64,000 nt of DNA from Daejeonella sp. JGW-45 (lineage in GTDB: Bacteria > Bacteroidota > Bacteroidia > Sphingobacteriales > Sphingobacteriaceae), in assembly GCF_029360805.1 (NCBI RefSeq), contig NZ_JARKNC010000008.1:434001-498000 (forward strand). The letters are read 5' to 3'. Positions 1 through 8,944 of the stretch are shown here, in pieces. A program made the translations under genes and the position numbers. Below the pieces are notes generated by a model that saw nothing but the letters and a program-made list of their open reading frames with translations, made no database searches and was not told the DNA's origin. Every line of letters starts with the position of its first letter. Position 1 is the first letter of the stretch.

Positions 1-1
1 G

Positions 2-232
2 GAAATGGGAAAAAACGAAAAACAGGCTGACCTGCAAATTATCAATGGTGATATTGACCACGATTTTGCGATGCTAATGATTGGGCATCATCATGCTGCT
101 ATCGAAAATTCCCGTTTGGAATTAATATACGGCCATGATGCAAGTATGAAAGCTATGGCACAAAAAATTATTGATGCACAGCAGGCAGAAATAAAAGAGT
201 TACAAGAATGGCTGTTGTCAGACGGTAAATAA
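2..232 (+). CDS. DUF305 protein, 5' end cut by window
   Basis: C-terminal part of a DUF305 protein. The visible residues include DIDHDFAMLMIGHHHAAI, followed by a helix ending in AEIKELQEWL, the usual His/Met-bearing helical pattern of the family. The frame is open back to the window edge, so the ATG at base 5 is probably internal and the real start lies upstream. DUF305 proteins often travel with copper and silver resistance genes; their biochemical role is not settled. The copper-storage gene follows after 31 bp, which suggests one transcription unit. Confidence 0.75.
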   Translation, partial: EMGKNEKQADLQIINGDIDHDFAMLMIGHHHAAIENSRLELIYGHDASMKAMAQKIIDAQQAEIKELQEWLLSDGK

Positions 233-263
233 TCATATCAATTCACCTATAAAACAATTAATT

Positions 264-608
264 ATGTCACATCAACAATTTAAAGACTGTATTGATGCTT
301 GTGTAGCATGTGCAGTAGCTTGTAGCCATTGTGCTACCGAATGTCTTAAAGAAGACGATGTTAAAATGATGGCTCGCTGTATCCAACTGGATCTGGAATG
401 CGCCTCAATTTGCAGGTCAGCAGCAGAGCTGATGAGTTTGGGAAGTGAATATAGTCACCATTTATGCCGTGTTTGCGCTGATGTTTGTAACGCATGTGCT
501 GACGAATGTGAAAAACATGCTTCAATGGGTATGGAACACTGCCGTGAGTGTGCTGAAGCTTGCCGCAGATGTGCTGAAGCATGTGAGCAAATGGCTACCG
601 CTGTTTGA
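264..608 (+). CDS. four-helix-bundle copper storage protein (Csp, DUF326 type)
   Basis: A 114-residue protein with about 19 cysteines in repeated CxxxC and CxxC spacings (CIDACVACAVACSHCATEC near the N-terminus, CRECAEACRRCAEACEQ near the C-terminus). This is the hallmark of Csp four-helix bundles that hold many Cu(I) ions in their core. No signal peptide is visible, so it resembles cytosolic Csp3 rather than exported Csp1. It sits between two DUF305 genes. The family call is strong; copper as the cargo is inferred from family knowledge and context. Confidence 0.9.
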   Translation: MSHQQFKDCIDACVACAVACSHCATECLKEDDVKMMARCIQLDLECASICRSAAELMSLGSEYSHHLCRVCADVCNACADECEKHASMGMEHCRECAEACRRCAEACEQMATAV

Positions 609-680
609 TTTAATTATTAACAGTAGCTATCTGTTACATACCAACGGATAGCTACTTTTTGAAACTTTTAATTTAAAAAA

Positions 681-1139
681 ATGAACAACAACAACAACAA
701 CAATTATCGGACGTTTTTTATTATGATATTGGCCTCGTTTTTTATAATGTATGCAGTTATGTACTTGAATGTTGATAGTATTAATCATATTTATTTAAAT
801 ACAACCCGTCTCTATATGACGTTAATGATGGTAGCTCTAATGTCATTGTTGATGTTAGCTTTAATGAGGATGATGTATCAAAATAAAAAGTCAAACTTAA
901 TTATAGTCTTTTCAAGTATCACCATATTTTTTCTGGCTCTAACAGGTGTTAGAACGCAAACGCCCATTGGTGACGTCCAATATATGAAAGGAATGATACC
1001 ACATCACTCCATAGCTATTATGACCAGCAAAAACGCCAATCTAAAAGATCCTGAAGTTAAACAGCTGGCGCAGGAGATCATTACAGCGCAAGAAAAAGAG
1101 ATAGCTCAGATGAAAAGGATAATAGCACGAATGAAATAA
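681..1139 (+). CDS. DUF305 membrane protein
   Basis: 152 residues. A poly-Asn start (MNNNNNNN) precedes three hydrophobic segments at about residues 10-30, 45-65 and 75-90. A C-terminal DUF305 helical domain follows, with MKGMIPHHSIAIMTS and a Gln/Glu-rich helix. The His pair after IP and the nearby Met residues are the likely metal-contacting positions of the family. It probably exposes a metal-binding domain from the inner membrane. It lies 72 bp after the copper-storage gene. Confidence 0.8.
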   Translation: MNNNNNNNYRTFFIMILASFFIMYAVMYLNVDSINHIYLNTTRLYMTLMMVALMSLLMLALMRMMYQNKKSNLIIVFSSITIFFLALTGVRTQTPIGDVQYMKGMIPHHSIAIMTSKNANLKDPEVKQLAQEIITAQEKEIAQMKRIIARMK

Positions 1140-1359
1140 TTATACTCGTTCGTACTATTTAATGCATACATCAGGCAACAGGTGGTGATTTTGGATAAAA
1201 AACTCTAAACCAATGATTCCCACCTCAAGGAACGATTTTAAATGGTGGATAGCTAACATACAAACTCAATCAGGAGCCACAGAGAGATATCATTTCAGGC
1301 CAGTATTAAGCTTAAGTTGGACGTTAAAAGTTAAAGTGACTATATTTGTTCAGATAAAT

Positions 1360-1845
1360 ATGAAATCTAAAGCATTATTTCTACTGGTAATTTTTCTGCT
1401 AAACACTTTAGTGGGTTTTGCCTGTGCTTTACAGATTGAATATAAATCTCAGGGGAGCAAGTCGGAAGAGCATGTCCACGATCATTCATCACACGCCCAT
1501 GATTCTGCTTCCTCTGCTGATATAGCACATAACCATGGTTCTCATAAACATTCTGGCAACCGTGAAACCGCTCATAAAAAGCCTGAACTTAATCACTCTC
1601 AATCTGGTTCAGCTGAGGACGGTTCTTGTTGCCAGGATGAAGTTCGCAAATTTTATTCTTTAGATAAAATCGCACCACAATCCGGAAAAATAATCGCAAA
1701 ACCTCCTGTTTTAGATATTACCGGATTTTATTACACTCCACTTGCTGTTTTACCTATAAAAAAGGGGTTTGATAAATATTTAGATAATCGACAGCGACCT
1801 CCTACAAATGATATCCGAATTGCAATTCAAAGTTTTCAAATCTGA
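1360..1845 (+). CDS. His-rich exported protein, HYC_CC_PP-like
   Basis: I chose the ATG at 1360 because it opens directly into a signal peptide (MKSKALFLLVIFLLNTLVGF); the longer frame from 1213 adds an unlikely soluble extension. The mature part has a His-rich stretch (EHVHDHSSHAHD, HNHGSHKHSG), then SCCQD and a C-terminus with RPP and IRIAIQSFQI. It resembles the two clearer HYC_CC_PP proteins in this window but lacks a clear HYC motif. Likely a periplasmic metal-binding protein; function unknown. Confidence 0.6.
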   Translation: MKSKALFLLVIFLLNTLVGFACALQIEYKSQGSKSEEHVHDHSSHAHDSASSADIAHNHGSHKHSGNRETAHKKPELNHSQSGSAEDGSCCQDEVRKFYSLDKIAPQSGKIIAKPPVLDITGFYYTPLAVLPIKKGFDKYLDNRQRPPTNDIRIAIQSFQI

Positions 1846-1890
1846 TCAATCTTCTCATATAAAGTGAGGTTGAATACGTTTTGCCTGAAT

Positions 1891-1995
1891 ATTAGAGACT
1901 TTCAGAATTAGTCACTCTTTTACAGTCAACTATTCAGCTTGCTTGACTTGCCAGTCTCTAATGCCTTATTAGCGGCAACGGTTCTAATAATAAGG
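1891..1995. repeat. inverted repeats in the gap before the DUF3347 gene
   Basis: In the 222-bp gap, attagagact (1891-1900) is repeated inverted as agtctctaat (1953-1962). Immediately after it, ccttatta (1964-1971) pairs with taataagg (1988-1995). Neither is followed by a clear T-run, so this may be a regulatory or weak terminator structure between two transcription units. Confidence 0.3.
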
Positions 1996-2067
1996 TATCG
2001 ACCTACAATTTAAATACAGCCTTTTTTTAAAGTTTGCTGTAATTATTAAAAACTTAACTCAAAAAAG

Positions 2068-2640
2068 ATGAAAAAACTAATTTTTAGCATAGCCCTATTT
2101 ACTATAATTTTGACCGCTTGTAATAATAATTCTACTTCAACAGCCGAAAACGATACCACTAAAAGCGATGAATCGGCAATAACTGCTGATGCTGGCACAT
2201 CCACTTCCCCAATTAAGGGTATTGTTGACGGATATTTACAGCTATCTCAAGCCCTTGCGCAAGACAATGATAAAAATGCAGCTGAAGCCGGAAAGAATAT
2301 CGTTGCAACAATGAACAGATTGGATAAATCATCATTTACAGCTGAGCAGACCAAAGTATACAATGAAATAGAAGTAGATGCCAAAGAGCATGCAGAGCAT
2401 ATTTCTGCGAACGTAGGTAACTTAAAACATCAAAGGGAACACTTTGATATGCTTAGTAATGATGTATATGATCTTGTAAAAACTTTTGGAGCAGGACAAA
2501 CGCTTTATCAGGCTAATTGTCCAATGTATAATAATAACAAAGGTGCCAATTGGTTAACTGCATCTAAAGAGATAAAAAACCCGTATATGGGCACAGAAAT
2601 GTCAAGTTGCGGGACAATTAAAGAAGAACTAAACAATTGA
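2068..2640 (+). CDS. DUF3347 lipoprotein
   Basis: 190 residues with a lipoprotein signal (MKKLIFSIALFTIILTACNN; lipobox LTAC). A helical DUF3347 domain begins near residue 50 (IVDGYLQLSQALAQDN). The C-terminus has NCPMYNNNKGANWL and a final SCG, positions often seen with copper-linked DUF3347 domains that also occur fused to CusB-type proteins. Probably an envelope metal-binding protein. The next gene starts 1 bp after its stop, so the two are cotranscribed. Confidence 0.8.
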   Translation: MKKLIFSIALFTIILTACNNNSTSTAENDTTKSDESAITADAGTSTSPIKGIVDGYLQLSQALAQDNDKNAAEAGKNIVATMNRLDKSSFTAEQTKVYNEIEVDAKEHAEHISANVGNLKHQREHFDMLSNDVYDLVKTFGAGQTLYQANCPMYNNNKGANWLTASKEIKNPYMGTEMSSCGTIKEELNN

Positions 2641-2641
2641 A

Positions 2642-3106
2642 ATGAGGGGCTATAAGAGAATACTTCCAGTACTAATAATAGTATTTATCGGCCTTCAGTT
2701 TATACCATCTGTCCGCAATCAAAGCGGCCAGATGGCTATAAACGACATTTCCAGAATTTATAACGTTCCTAAGAATATTCATGCTGTTCTTGTAAAATCC
2801 TGCTATGATTGCCATAGTAATAATACAAACTATCCGTGGTATGCGAACGTTCAACCTTTTCGTTATTGGTTGGACCATCATGTAGAGGAAGGCAAGAAGG
2901 AGCTTAATTTTAATGACTATGGCACCTATTCTAAAAGGAGGCAGTCAAATAAATTGCGGGCCATAGGTAGCAGTATAACAGACGATACGATGCCTTTATC
3001 TTCCTATCTACTGTTACATCGGGAAGCTAAGCTCAGTGAAGAGGAGAAAAGCCAAATTTTAAAATGGGTTGAAGATACAAGGGGTAGTCTATTGGGATCC
3101 AGGTAA
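2642..3106 (+). CDS. haem-binding domain protein (Haem_bd type)
   Basis: 154 residues. An N-terminal membrane anchor (ILPVLIIVFIGLQFIP) precedes a c-type haem site with C54, C57 and H58 (SCYDCHSN), followed by TNYPWYANVQPFRYWL, which is characteristic of the Bacteroidota Haem_bd family. The haem would sit on the periplasmic side. It begins 1 bp after the DUF3347 gene and is followed closely by a DUF6122 gene. Role in this island unknown; redox support of copper handling is conceivable. Confidence 0.8.
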   Translation: MRGYKRILPVLIIVFIGLQFIPSVRNQSGQMAINDISRIYNVPKNIHAVLVKSCYDCHSNNTNYPWYANVQPFRYWLDHHVEEGKKELNFNDYGTYSKRRQSNKLRAIGSSITDDTMPLSSYLLLHREAKLSEEEKSQILKWVEDTRGSLLGSR

Positions 3107-3115
3107 GAAATACTT

Positions 3116-3409
3116 ATGCTTCATATCATACTTCACTTGGTCGTTCCAGCGTTAATCGCGGTTGTTTTTTATAAAAAGCAATTTGCGAAGGCATGGCTGA
3201 TAATGATTGCAACTATGATAGTCGACCTTGACCATTTATTAGCTGTGCCTATTTATGATCCTAATAGGTGTAGTGTTGGCTTTCATCCATTACACTCTTA
3301 TATAGCTATTGCTATCTATTTTATATTGTTATTTTTTCCAAAAGCGCGTTTGGTAGCCGTAGGTTTGATAATTCATATGGCGCTTGATTATATTGATTGT
3401 TATGTTTAA
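3116..3409 (+). CDS. DUF6122 small membrane protein
   Basis: 97 residues, nearly all membrane-embedded. Conserved polar positions include DLDHLLAVPIYDPNRCSVGFHPLHS and the C-terminal HMALDYIDC. The DLDH and HPLHS motifs resemble a metal-dependent hydrolase-like membrane fold, but no activity is established. It is 9 bp downstream of the haem protein and probably in the same operon. Confidence 0.75.
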   Translation: MLHIILHLVVPALIAVVFYKKQFAKAWLIMIATMIVDLDHLLAVPIYDPNRCSVGFHPLHSYIAIAIYFILLFFPKARLVAVGLIIHMALDYIDCYV

Positions 3410-3510
3410 TGCAATCCGTTGAATATTGCAATTCCAAGATTGGATATAAAATTTTCAAGGAATTATGTAAAAACATATCAGTTTTTTTCTCAATCTTTGT
3501 ACAGGTTCAA

Positions 3511-3903
3511 ATGAAAAAGTTCATTATCACCATATTAGCTGTTTTCTATCTGGGTATCTCATCCGGAGCGACTATGCATTTTCATTATTGCATGGGGCAG
3601 TTAATTGAGTCGGGATTAATTTCTAAAGAATTTAAAAAATGCAGTAAATGCGGCATGAAGGCTGACAGTGCCAAAAATTGCTGCAAGCATGACAGTAAGC
3701 TGGTTAAAGTTGACAATGCCCAAAAGCTTTCCGATAATTCTTATCACTTTAAAGCTTTCAGTTCAGATCTGGCTTGGAACAAATATTCAGTAATCCCTGA
3801 GGTGTATGCCTCTTCTATAACAGAAGAGCAACCTCTATCAAATGCACCTCCCACTACGGATAATACCCCTGTTTTTATCCGAAACTGCACCTTCCGCATA
3901 TAA
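3511..3903 (+). CDS. HYC_CC_PP family exported protein
   Basis: Start taken at 3511, where a signal peptide begins (MKKFIITILAVFYLGISSG); 38 further upstream codons look non-coding. The defining motifs are in order: FHYCMGQL, KCSKCGM, NCCKHD, NAPP and a C-terminal FIRNCTFRI. Cysteine and histidine motifs in the periplasm beside HMA and Cus genes suggest metal binding. A close paralogue lies at 13735-14127. Confidence 0.75.
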   Translation: MKKFIITILAVFYLGISSGATMHFHYCMGQLIESGLISKEFKKCSKCGMKADSAKNCCKHDSKLVKVDNAQKLSDNSYHFKAFSSDLAWNKYSVIPEVYASSITEEQPLSNAPPTTDNTPVFIRNCTFRI

Positions 3904-3997
3904 TACCATTTCCATGATGTTCAAGCTAATTCGATAGTTTGACGTAGGCATCCATGCCAAATTCTTTACTTTTTTCTTAACTCTTATTAAAAAAATC

Positions 3998-4354
3998 ATG
4001 AAAACCACTACGTTTTTTGGTGTGGCTTTTTCAATCCTTTTTAGTACTGCTGTACTCGCCCAGGATAAAAGCACATCCTTTAAAGTATCCGGGAATTGCA
4101 ATATGTGCAAGAGGACGATTGAAAACGCCGCAAAAAGTGCCGGTGCAACCTCAATAACCTGGGATCCCAGTAAAAAAATCGCTTACGTCGTATTTGACTC
4201 TTCAAAAGTTTCAGTAGATGCTATTCAAAAGCAGATAGCCGGGGTTGGTTACGACACTGAGAAATTTACAGCAGATACTAAAGCCTATAATAGCCTTCCT
4301 GACTGCTGTCAGTATGAGCGGGTAAAATTGCAAGTAAATAAATCAAACCCTTAA
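3998..4354 (+). CDS. periplasmic HMA-domain metal-binding protein
   Basis: 118 residues: signal peptide (FFGVAFSILFSTAVLAQ), then one heavy-metal-associated fold with GNCNMCKRTIENAA, in which the CxxC pair binds soft metal ions, and the typical VDAIQKQIAGVGYDTE second half. A C-terminal extension adds a CC pair (LPDCCQYER). It probably accepts Cu(I)/Ag(I) in the periplasm. It is followed 13 bp later by the propeller lipoprotein and then the efflux operon. Confidence 0.85.
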   Translation: MKTTTFFGVAFSILFSTAVLAQDKSTSFKVSGNCNMCKRTIENAAKSAGATSITWDPSKKIAYVVFDSSKVSVDAIQKQIAGVGYDTEKFTADTKAYNSLPDCCQYERVKLQVNKSNP

Positions 4355-4367
4355 ACTGATCTGAATA

Positions 4368-5438
4368 ATGAAAGCAATAACATTCGCAGTTCTGATTGTA
4401 GGCTCCCTAACTCTATTGAGCTGTAAGAAAATGAATCATGATATGGACGAAGATATGGGAATGAATCTTAATATCAATTATTCTGCAGCTTATGTAGTAA
4501 ACGGTGAAGATGCATCTGTTTCAGTGATTGATATCACAAAGAACCTCGTAACTGAGACTATTCCTTTAATGGGAAACGATGGTAAAATGGTAATGTGGCC
4601 TCATCATATTTATAAATCTCCGACATCGAATAATCTTTCCATAGCAATTCCAGGAACAGATTTGAGCGCAGGACATGCTGGCGGCATGCCGAATATGAAC
4701 GGAATGGTCATGGTACTTGATGGCCAAAAGGGTTCTATGATCAAAAATTTAGAGTTGCCAGCTATGAACCATAACGCTGTCTTTTCACCCGATGGGAAGG
4801 AAATCTGGACTTCACAGATGGAAATGGAAGGAAAAGTGCTGGTTTATGATGCCCAGTCATACATGCTTAAAAAAGTGATAAGTGTTGGAATGGAACCAGC
4901 CGAAGTTACTTTCTCAGCAAACGGAACAAAAGCTTATGTGGCAAATGGTGGCAACGATAACGTAATGGTTATCAATCCCATTACTAAAGAGAGGATAGCG
5001 ACAATACCTGTTGGAGATAATCCTGTTGCAGCATGGGTAGGCCAGGATAACAAAATGTACGTGGATAATGAAGATGGACAGTCAGTGAGTGTCATCGATG
5101 TAATCTCAAATACCGTTGTCCAAACAATAGCTCTTGGATTTATGCCGGGAAGTGTGGCTCATAATGCGTTCAAAAACGAGTTGTGGGTAACTGATCCTGA
5201 TAATGGTAGGGTCCACTACTGGACACTTAACAGCGGAACTAATACCTGGGTACATGGAAATGTATTTTCAACCGGTCTCGGAGCTCATGCCATTGCTTTC
5301 ACTAAAGACGGTGAAACAGCTTATGTCACCAATCAGTTAGCGAAAAATGTTTCTGTTATCAACGCTTCAAACCATACCACAATAAAGGATATAACTGTAG
5401 GAGCAAAACCGAACGGCATATTAATAATTAACAATTAA
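4368..5438 (+). CDS. YncE-like beta-propeller lipoprotein
   Basis: 356 residues. Lipobox LLSCKK, then a Met/His/Asp-rich segment (MNHDMDEDMGM), then repeated blades of the YVTN type (VSVIDITKNLVTETI, VSVIDVISNTVVQTI, VSVINASNHTTIKDI). Such propellers bind partners or metal in the envelope; the substrate here is unknown. The Met/His-rich head and the position ahead of the Cus-type operon support a metal role. Confidence 0.8.
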   Translation: MKAITFAVLIVGSLTLLSCKKMNHDMDEDMGMNLNINYSAAYVVNGEDASVSVIDITKNLVTETIPLMGNDGKMVMWPHHIYKSPTSNNLSIAIPGTDLSAGHAGGMPNMNGMVMVLDGQKGSMIKNLELPAMNHNAVFSPDGKEIWTSQMEMEGKVLVYDAQSYMLKKVISVGMEPAEVTFSANGTKAYVANGGNDNVMVINPITKERIATIPVGDNPVAAWVGQDNKMYVDNEDGQSVSVIDVISNTVVQTIALGFMPGSVAHNAFKNELWVTDPDNGRVHYWTLNSGTNTWVHGNVFSTGLGAHAIAFTKDGETAYVTNQLAKNVSVINASNHTTIKDITVGAKPNGILIINN

Positions 5439-5452
5439 CAAAGACAACCACA

Positions 5453-5695
5453 ATGAAAAGTTTAATTCTAACAGCTATAGCAGCAATTGCGTTATTTATT
5501 TCAGCTTGCAATTCAAACAGCACATCAGATAAAAATAAATCTGCTGACTCAACATCAGTTCATACAGCAGGTACGACATACACCTGTCCTATGCACCCTG
5601 AAGTAGTTAGTGATAAGCCTGGTAAATGTCCTAAATGCAAAATGGATCTTGTTGCAAAAGAACAAAAAGAAGACCACTCTGGCCATCAGCACTAA
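5453..5695 (+). CDS. heavy-metal-binding domain (HMBD) lipoprotein
   Basis: 80 residues. Lipobox FISACNS, a short linker, then one HMBD module, YTCPMHPEVVSDKPGKCPKC ending in MDL, and a His tail (HSGHQH). The same module heads both membrane fusion proteins of this operon and the CopB-like ATPase at 32.6 kb. Likely a small periplasmic metal carrier feeding the pump whose gene begins 5 bp downstream. Confidence 0.85.
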   Translation: MKSLILTAIAAIALFISACNSNSTSDKNKSADSTSVHTAGTTYTCPMHPEVVSDKPGKCPKCKMDLVAKEQKEDHSGHQH

Positions 5696-5700
5696 AAATT

Positions 5701-7005
5701 ATGGTAGAGAAACTTATCGAATTTTCATTGCGAAACAGATTTCTGGTTTTGCTTTTAGCCGCAGGAATATTTGGCTGGGGTATCTATTCTGTTAAAACCA
5801 GCAAAATTGATGCAATACCAGATTTGTCAGAAAACCAGGTAATCGTATTCACTGAATGGATGGGGAGAAGTCCTCAGATTATCGAAGATCAAATTACCTA
5901 TCCGTTGGTGACAAACCTTCAGGGTTTGCCAAAAGTGAAGTATGTAAGAGCCAATTCCATGTTCGGAATGAGCTTTATCTATATAATTTTTGAGGATAAT
6001 ATAGATGTTTACTGGGCTCGTTCACGAGTACTTGAACGGTTAAACTCCATTGGGAATGCCCTACCGGAAGGTGTTACGCCAACTATGGGTCCCGATGGAA
6101 CAGGTGTCGGGCATGTATTATGGTATACGCTGGACGCTCCGGGAATGGATCTTGGCGAACAACGGGCTGTTCAGGATTGGTATATTAAATTCGCACTTCA
6201 AAATGTACCTGGAGTTAGTGAAATTGCATCTTTCGGTGGTTTTCAAAAGCAATATCAAATTAATATTGATCCAAATAAGCTCACTTACTACAAGCTCTCT
6301 GTATCTGATATAACCCGTGCTGTTAATACCAATAACAATGAAGCAGGCGGGCGCAAATTTGAGATGAATGATGTAGGATACATTATTAAAACTACCGGAT
6401 ATCTGAAGTCCATTGAGGAAATGGAAAACCTGGCTGTTCGTACTCAAAATTCAATTCCTGTTAAAATAAAAGATGTTGCAACTGTGCAAATGGCGGGTGA
6501 AAGCCGCCTTGGAATATTTGACTACAACGGAGAGGGTGAAGTAGTAGGCGGAATTGTGGTACTTCGATACGGCGAGAACGCAGATGAAGCTATACAAAAA
6601 GTAAAAGCAAAAATGACCGAGGTAAGCAAAGGTCTACCCGAAGGAATGAAATTCAATATTGTGTATGACAGAGGTGAATTGATTGAAGAGTCCATATCAT
6701 CTATCAAGAATACGCTTATAGAGGAAATGATTGTGGTTTCTCTCATAGTCATTGCGTTTTTATTTCACTGGAGAAGCGCAGTTAGTATTATTATTCAAAT
6801 CCCAATTACAATAGCTGCCAGCTTTATTATACTGAATGCTTTTGATATTTCATCAAATATTATGTCCCTCACCGGTATTGCACTTGCCATTGGAGTAATT
6901 GTCGACAATGGAATTATTATGGCTGAAAACGCCTATAAACATCTTGCCGTTAGGCAAGCTGAACTTAATGAATTAAGAAAAGGAGGACAAACAGATGCGC
7001 AATAA
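5701..7005 (+). CDS. cusA: CusA-type RND pump, N-terminal half (operon 1)
   Basis: 434 residues corresponding to the first part of a heavy-metal-efflux RND permease: TM1 (RFLVLLLAAGIFGWGIYSV), the first periplasmic porter region (FGMSFIYIIFED, DGTGVGHVLWYTLD, ASFGGFQKQYQI) and TM2-TM4, ending with GIALAIGVIVDNGIIMAENA. The Asp in VIVD is the expected proton-relay position of TM4. The frame stops just after TM4 in the cytoplasmic loop, while normal family members continue to about 1,040 residues. The rest is encoded by the overlapping gene at 6995. The homologous pump at 14460 is split at the same place. Metal specificity (Cu/Ag) is inferred from the neighbours. Confidence 0.85.
   Translation: MVEKLIEFSLRNRFLVLLLAAGIFGWGIYSVKTSKIDAIPDLSENQVIVFTEWMGRSPQIIEDQITYPLVTNLQGLPKVKYVRANSMFGMSFIYIIFEDNIDVYWARSRVLERLNSIGNALPEGVTPTMGPDGTGVGHVLWYTLDAPGMDLGEQRAVQDWYIKFALQNVPGVSEIASFGGFQKQYQINIDPNKLTYYKLSVSDITRAVNTNNNEAGGRKFEMNDVGYIIKTTGYLKSIEEMENLAVRTQNSIPVKIKDVATVQMAGESRLGIFDYNGEGEVVGGIVVLRYGENADEAIQKVKAKMTEVSKGLPEGMKFNIVYDRGELIEESISSIKNTLIEEMIVVSLIVIAFLFHWRSAVSIIIQIPITIAASFIILNAFDISSNIMSLTGIALAIGVIVDNGIIMAENAYKHLAVRQAELNELRKGGQTDAQ
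6980..6986 (+). promoter_or_regulatory. strong Shine-Dalgarno before the second pump half
   Basis: AAGGAGG ends 8 bases before the ATG at 6995 and lies inside the last codons of the upstream ORF. It is the best ribosome-binding site I noticed in the window, in a phylum that seldom relies on such sites. It supports separate initiation, or coupled re-initiation, of the C-terminal half. Confidence 0.6.
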
Positions 7006-8944
7006 ATTCAACACCTTTTTCAAAAGAAAGAACCGACAGGATGATTATGTAAAGCTTAATAATGAAGAGCGATTAAGCATTATTGAGAAAGCCTGTAAGC
7101 AGGTATCACGTGGTGTTTTTTACTCTACTGTAATTATAATAACTTCTTTTCTGCCAGTATTTCTTTTAACCGGACAAGAAGGAAAGCTTTTTCACCCGCT
7201 AGCTTATACCAAGACGTTTATATTAATTGTAGATGCTTTTCTGGTGGTAACCCTGGCTCCCGTTATTATTTCCTTCTTCATGAAAGGAAGATTCAGATCT
7301 GAACATGAAAACCCGATTAACCGATGGTTGGAAAAGAAGTATGAACCAATTATCCGGGCTTGTATGAAGTATCGGAAAACAACATTGGGAATAAATATCC
7401 TTGCTTTATTAATCAGCATTCCTTTAGTAATGAGCCTGGGCAGGGAGTTTATGCCTCCACTTGATGAACAATCTATTTTGTTCATGCCAGTTACTTTACC
7501 GGATGTTTCAAATGCAGAGGCCAAACGTATTTTACAGGTTCAGGACAAATTAATTAAATCAGTACCGGAAGTTGATAAGGTTTTAGGAAAAGCTGGGAGA
7601 GCGAATACAGCAACTGATAATTCGCCTATCAGCATGATTGAAACCATTGTATCCTTAAAACCGAAGAGCGAGTGGCGACCTGGAATAACTAAAAAGGATA
7701 TCATAGCGGAATTGGATGCAAAACTTCAGATCCCCGGAGTAGTCAACGGATGGACACAGCCAATCATTAACCGGATTAATATGCTTTCGACAGGTATTCG
7801 TACCGATGTTGGGGTTAAAGTTTACGGCCAGGATTTAAATCAAATTGCTGCTGTCTCACAAAAAGTTCAAACATTATTGCAAAATATTGAAGGAGTTAAA
7901 GACTTATATGTTGAACCCGTTACCGGAGGAAAGTATCTTGAAATAGATATAAAACGAGACCAACTTGAGCGGTATGGCTTGACAGTAGATGATATTAACG
8001 CAACGGTTGAAACTGCTATTGGTGGTGCTCCATTCGGTACTACCATTGAAGGAAGACAACGGTTTAATATCCATTTAAGGCTTGGTCAGGATTACCGGAA
8101 TAGCATTGACAGAATTAAGCGTATCCCTATAAATTCCCCGGATGCCGGCACCATTCCGCTTTCCGCAGTTACTGATATACGCTTTGCGGACGGCCCTCCA
8201 ATGATCACTTCCGAAAATGCACTTTTAAGAGGGGCGGTAATGTTCAATGTAAGAGAGCGGGATCTGGGAAGCACTGTTCAGGAGGCAATAGATAAGTTGA
8301 ACAAAGATCTAAAGCTGCCGAATGGATACTTTGTAGAATGGAGCGGACAATATGAAAACTTAATTCGCGGGCAACAGACTTTAATTTACATCCTGCCCAT
8401 TGTATTGATCATTATTTTCATATCCCTATATCTGGCATTTAAATCTGCGAGAGAAGCATTTCTAAGTTTAGTAACCATTCCTTTTGCGCTAATCGGCGGT
8501 GCCTATCTTATTTACTTCTGGGGAGTTAATATGTCGGTGGCAGTTGCGGTTGGGTTTATCGCATTATTTGGTATTGCGGTGGAAACCGGGGTTGTTATGG
8601 TTATTTATCTGAATGATGCAATGAAACAACTGGTTGCTTTGAAAGGAAATTCAAGCGAAACTATTACAAAAGAAGATTTAAGGGAATATGTAATCAACGG
8701 GGCAGCAAAACGCCTGCGCCCAAAGATCATGACTGTCTGCGTGGCTCTTTTTGGTTTAATACCTGTGTTATGGTCGACAGGTGTGGGTAGCGACATGATG
8801 CAACCCATTGTCTTACCAATGATCGGAGGGGTTTTAACTTCATCTACGCATATCCTGCTGGTTACCCCGCTCATCTTTCTGATGACAAAAGAATATGAAT
8901 TAAAAAAGTTTGGAAAATTGGAGGTGCACGATGTACATCATTAG
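6995..8944 (+). CDS. cusA: CusA-type RND pump, C-terminal half (operon 1)
   Basis: 649 residues. After about 40 charged N-terminal residues it resumes the RND fold: TM5 (FYSTVIIITSFLPVFLLTG), TM6, TM7, the second porter region (FMPPLDEQSILFMPVT, INRINMLSTGIRTDVG, TTIEGRQRFNIHLR, DGPPMITSENA) and TM8-TM12. It overlaps the first half by 11 bp in the +1 frame. Of the three E. coli CusA methionine ligands, as I recall them, those in NMLSTG and PPMITSEN are kept, while the GGAM position reads GGAP. The two halves would assemble as a 4-TM plus 8-TM complex. Confidence 0.85.
   Translation: MRNKFNTFFKRKNRQDDYVKLNNEERLSIIEKACKQVSRGVFYSTVIIITSFLPVFLLTGQEGKLFHPLAYTKTFILIVDAFLVVTLAPVIISFFMKGRFRSEHENPINRWLEKKYEPIIRACMKYRKTTLGINILALLISIPLVMSLGREFMPPLDEQSILFMPVTLPDVSNAEAKRILQVQDKLIKSVPEVDKVLGKAGRANTATDNSPISMIETIVSLKPKSEWRPGITKKDIIAELDAKLQIPGVVNGWTQPIINRINMLSTGIRTDVGVKVYGQDLNQIAAVSQKVQTLLQNIEGVKDLYVEPVTGGKYLEIDIKRDQLERYGLTVDDINATVETAIGGAPFGTTIEGRQRFNIHLRLGQDYRNSIDRIKRIPINSPDAGTIPLSAVTDIRFADGPPMITSENALLRGAVMFNVRERDLGSTVQEAIDKLNKDLKLPNGYFVEWSGQYENLIRGQQTLIYILPIVLIIIFISLYLAFKSAREAFLSLVTIPFALIGGAYLIYFWGVNMSVAVAVGFIALFGIAVETGVVMVIYLNDAMKQLVALKGNSSETITKEDLREYVINGAAKRLRPKIMTVCVALFGLIPVLWSTGVGSDMMQPIVLPMIGGVLTSSTHILLVTPLIFLMTKEYELKKFGKLEVHDVHH

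Noticed and set aside
1213-1359. N-terminal extension of the His-rich exported protein
   Set aside because: It would place 49 polar residues before a clear signal peptide; the ATG at 1360 is the better start.
5701-8944. Pump split as a simple sequencing frameshift
   Set aside because: The homologous pump at 14460 is split at the same loop, and the second ORF has its own strong ribosome-binding site; kept as a real split, though resequencing should confirm it.
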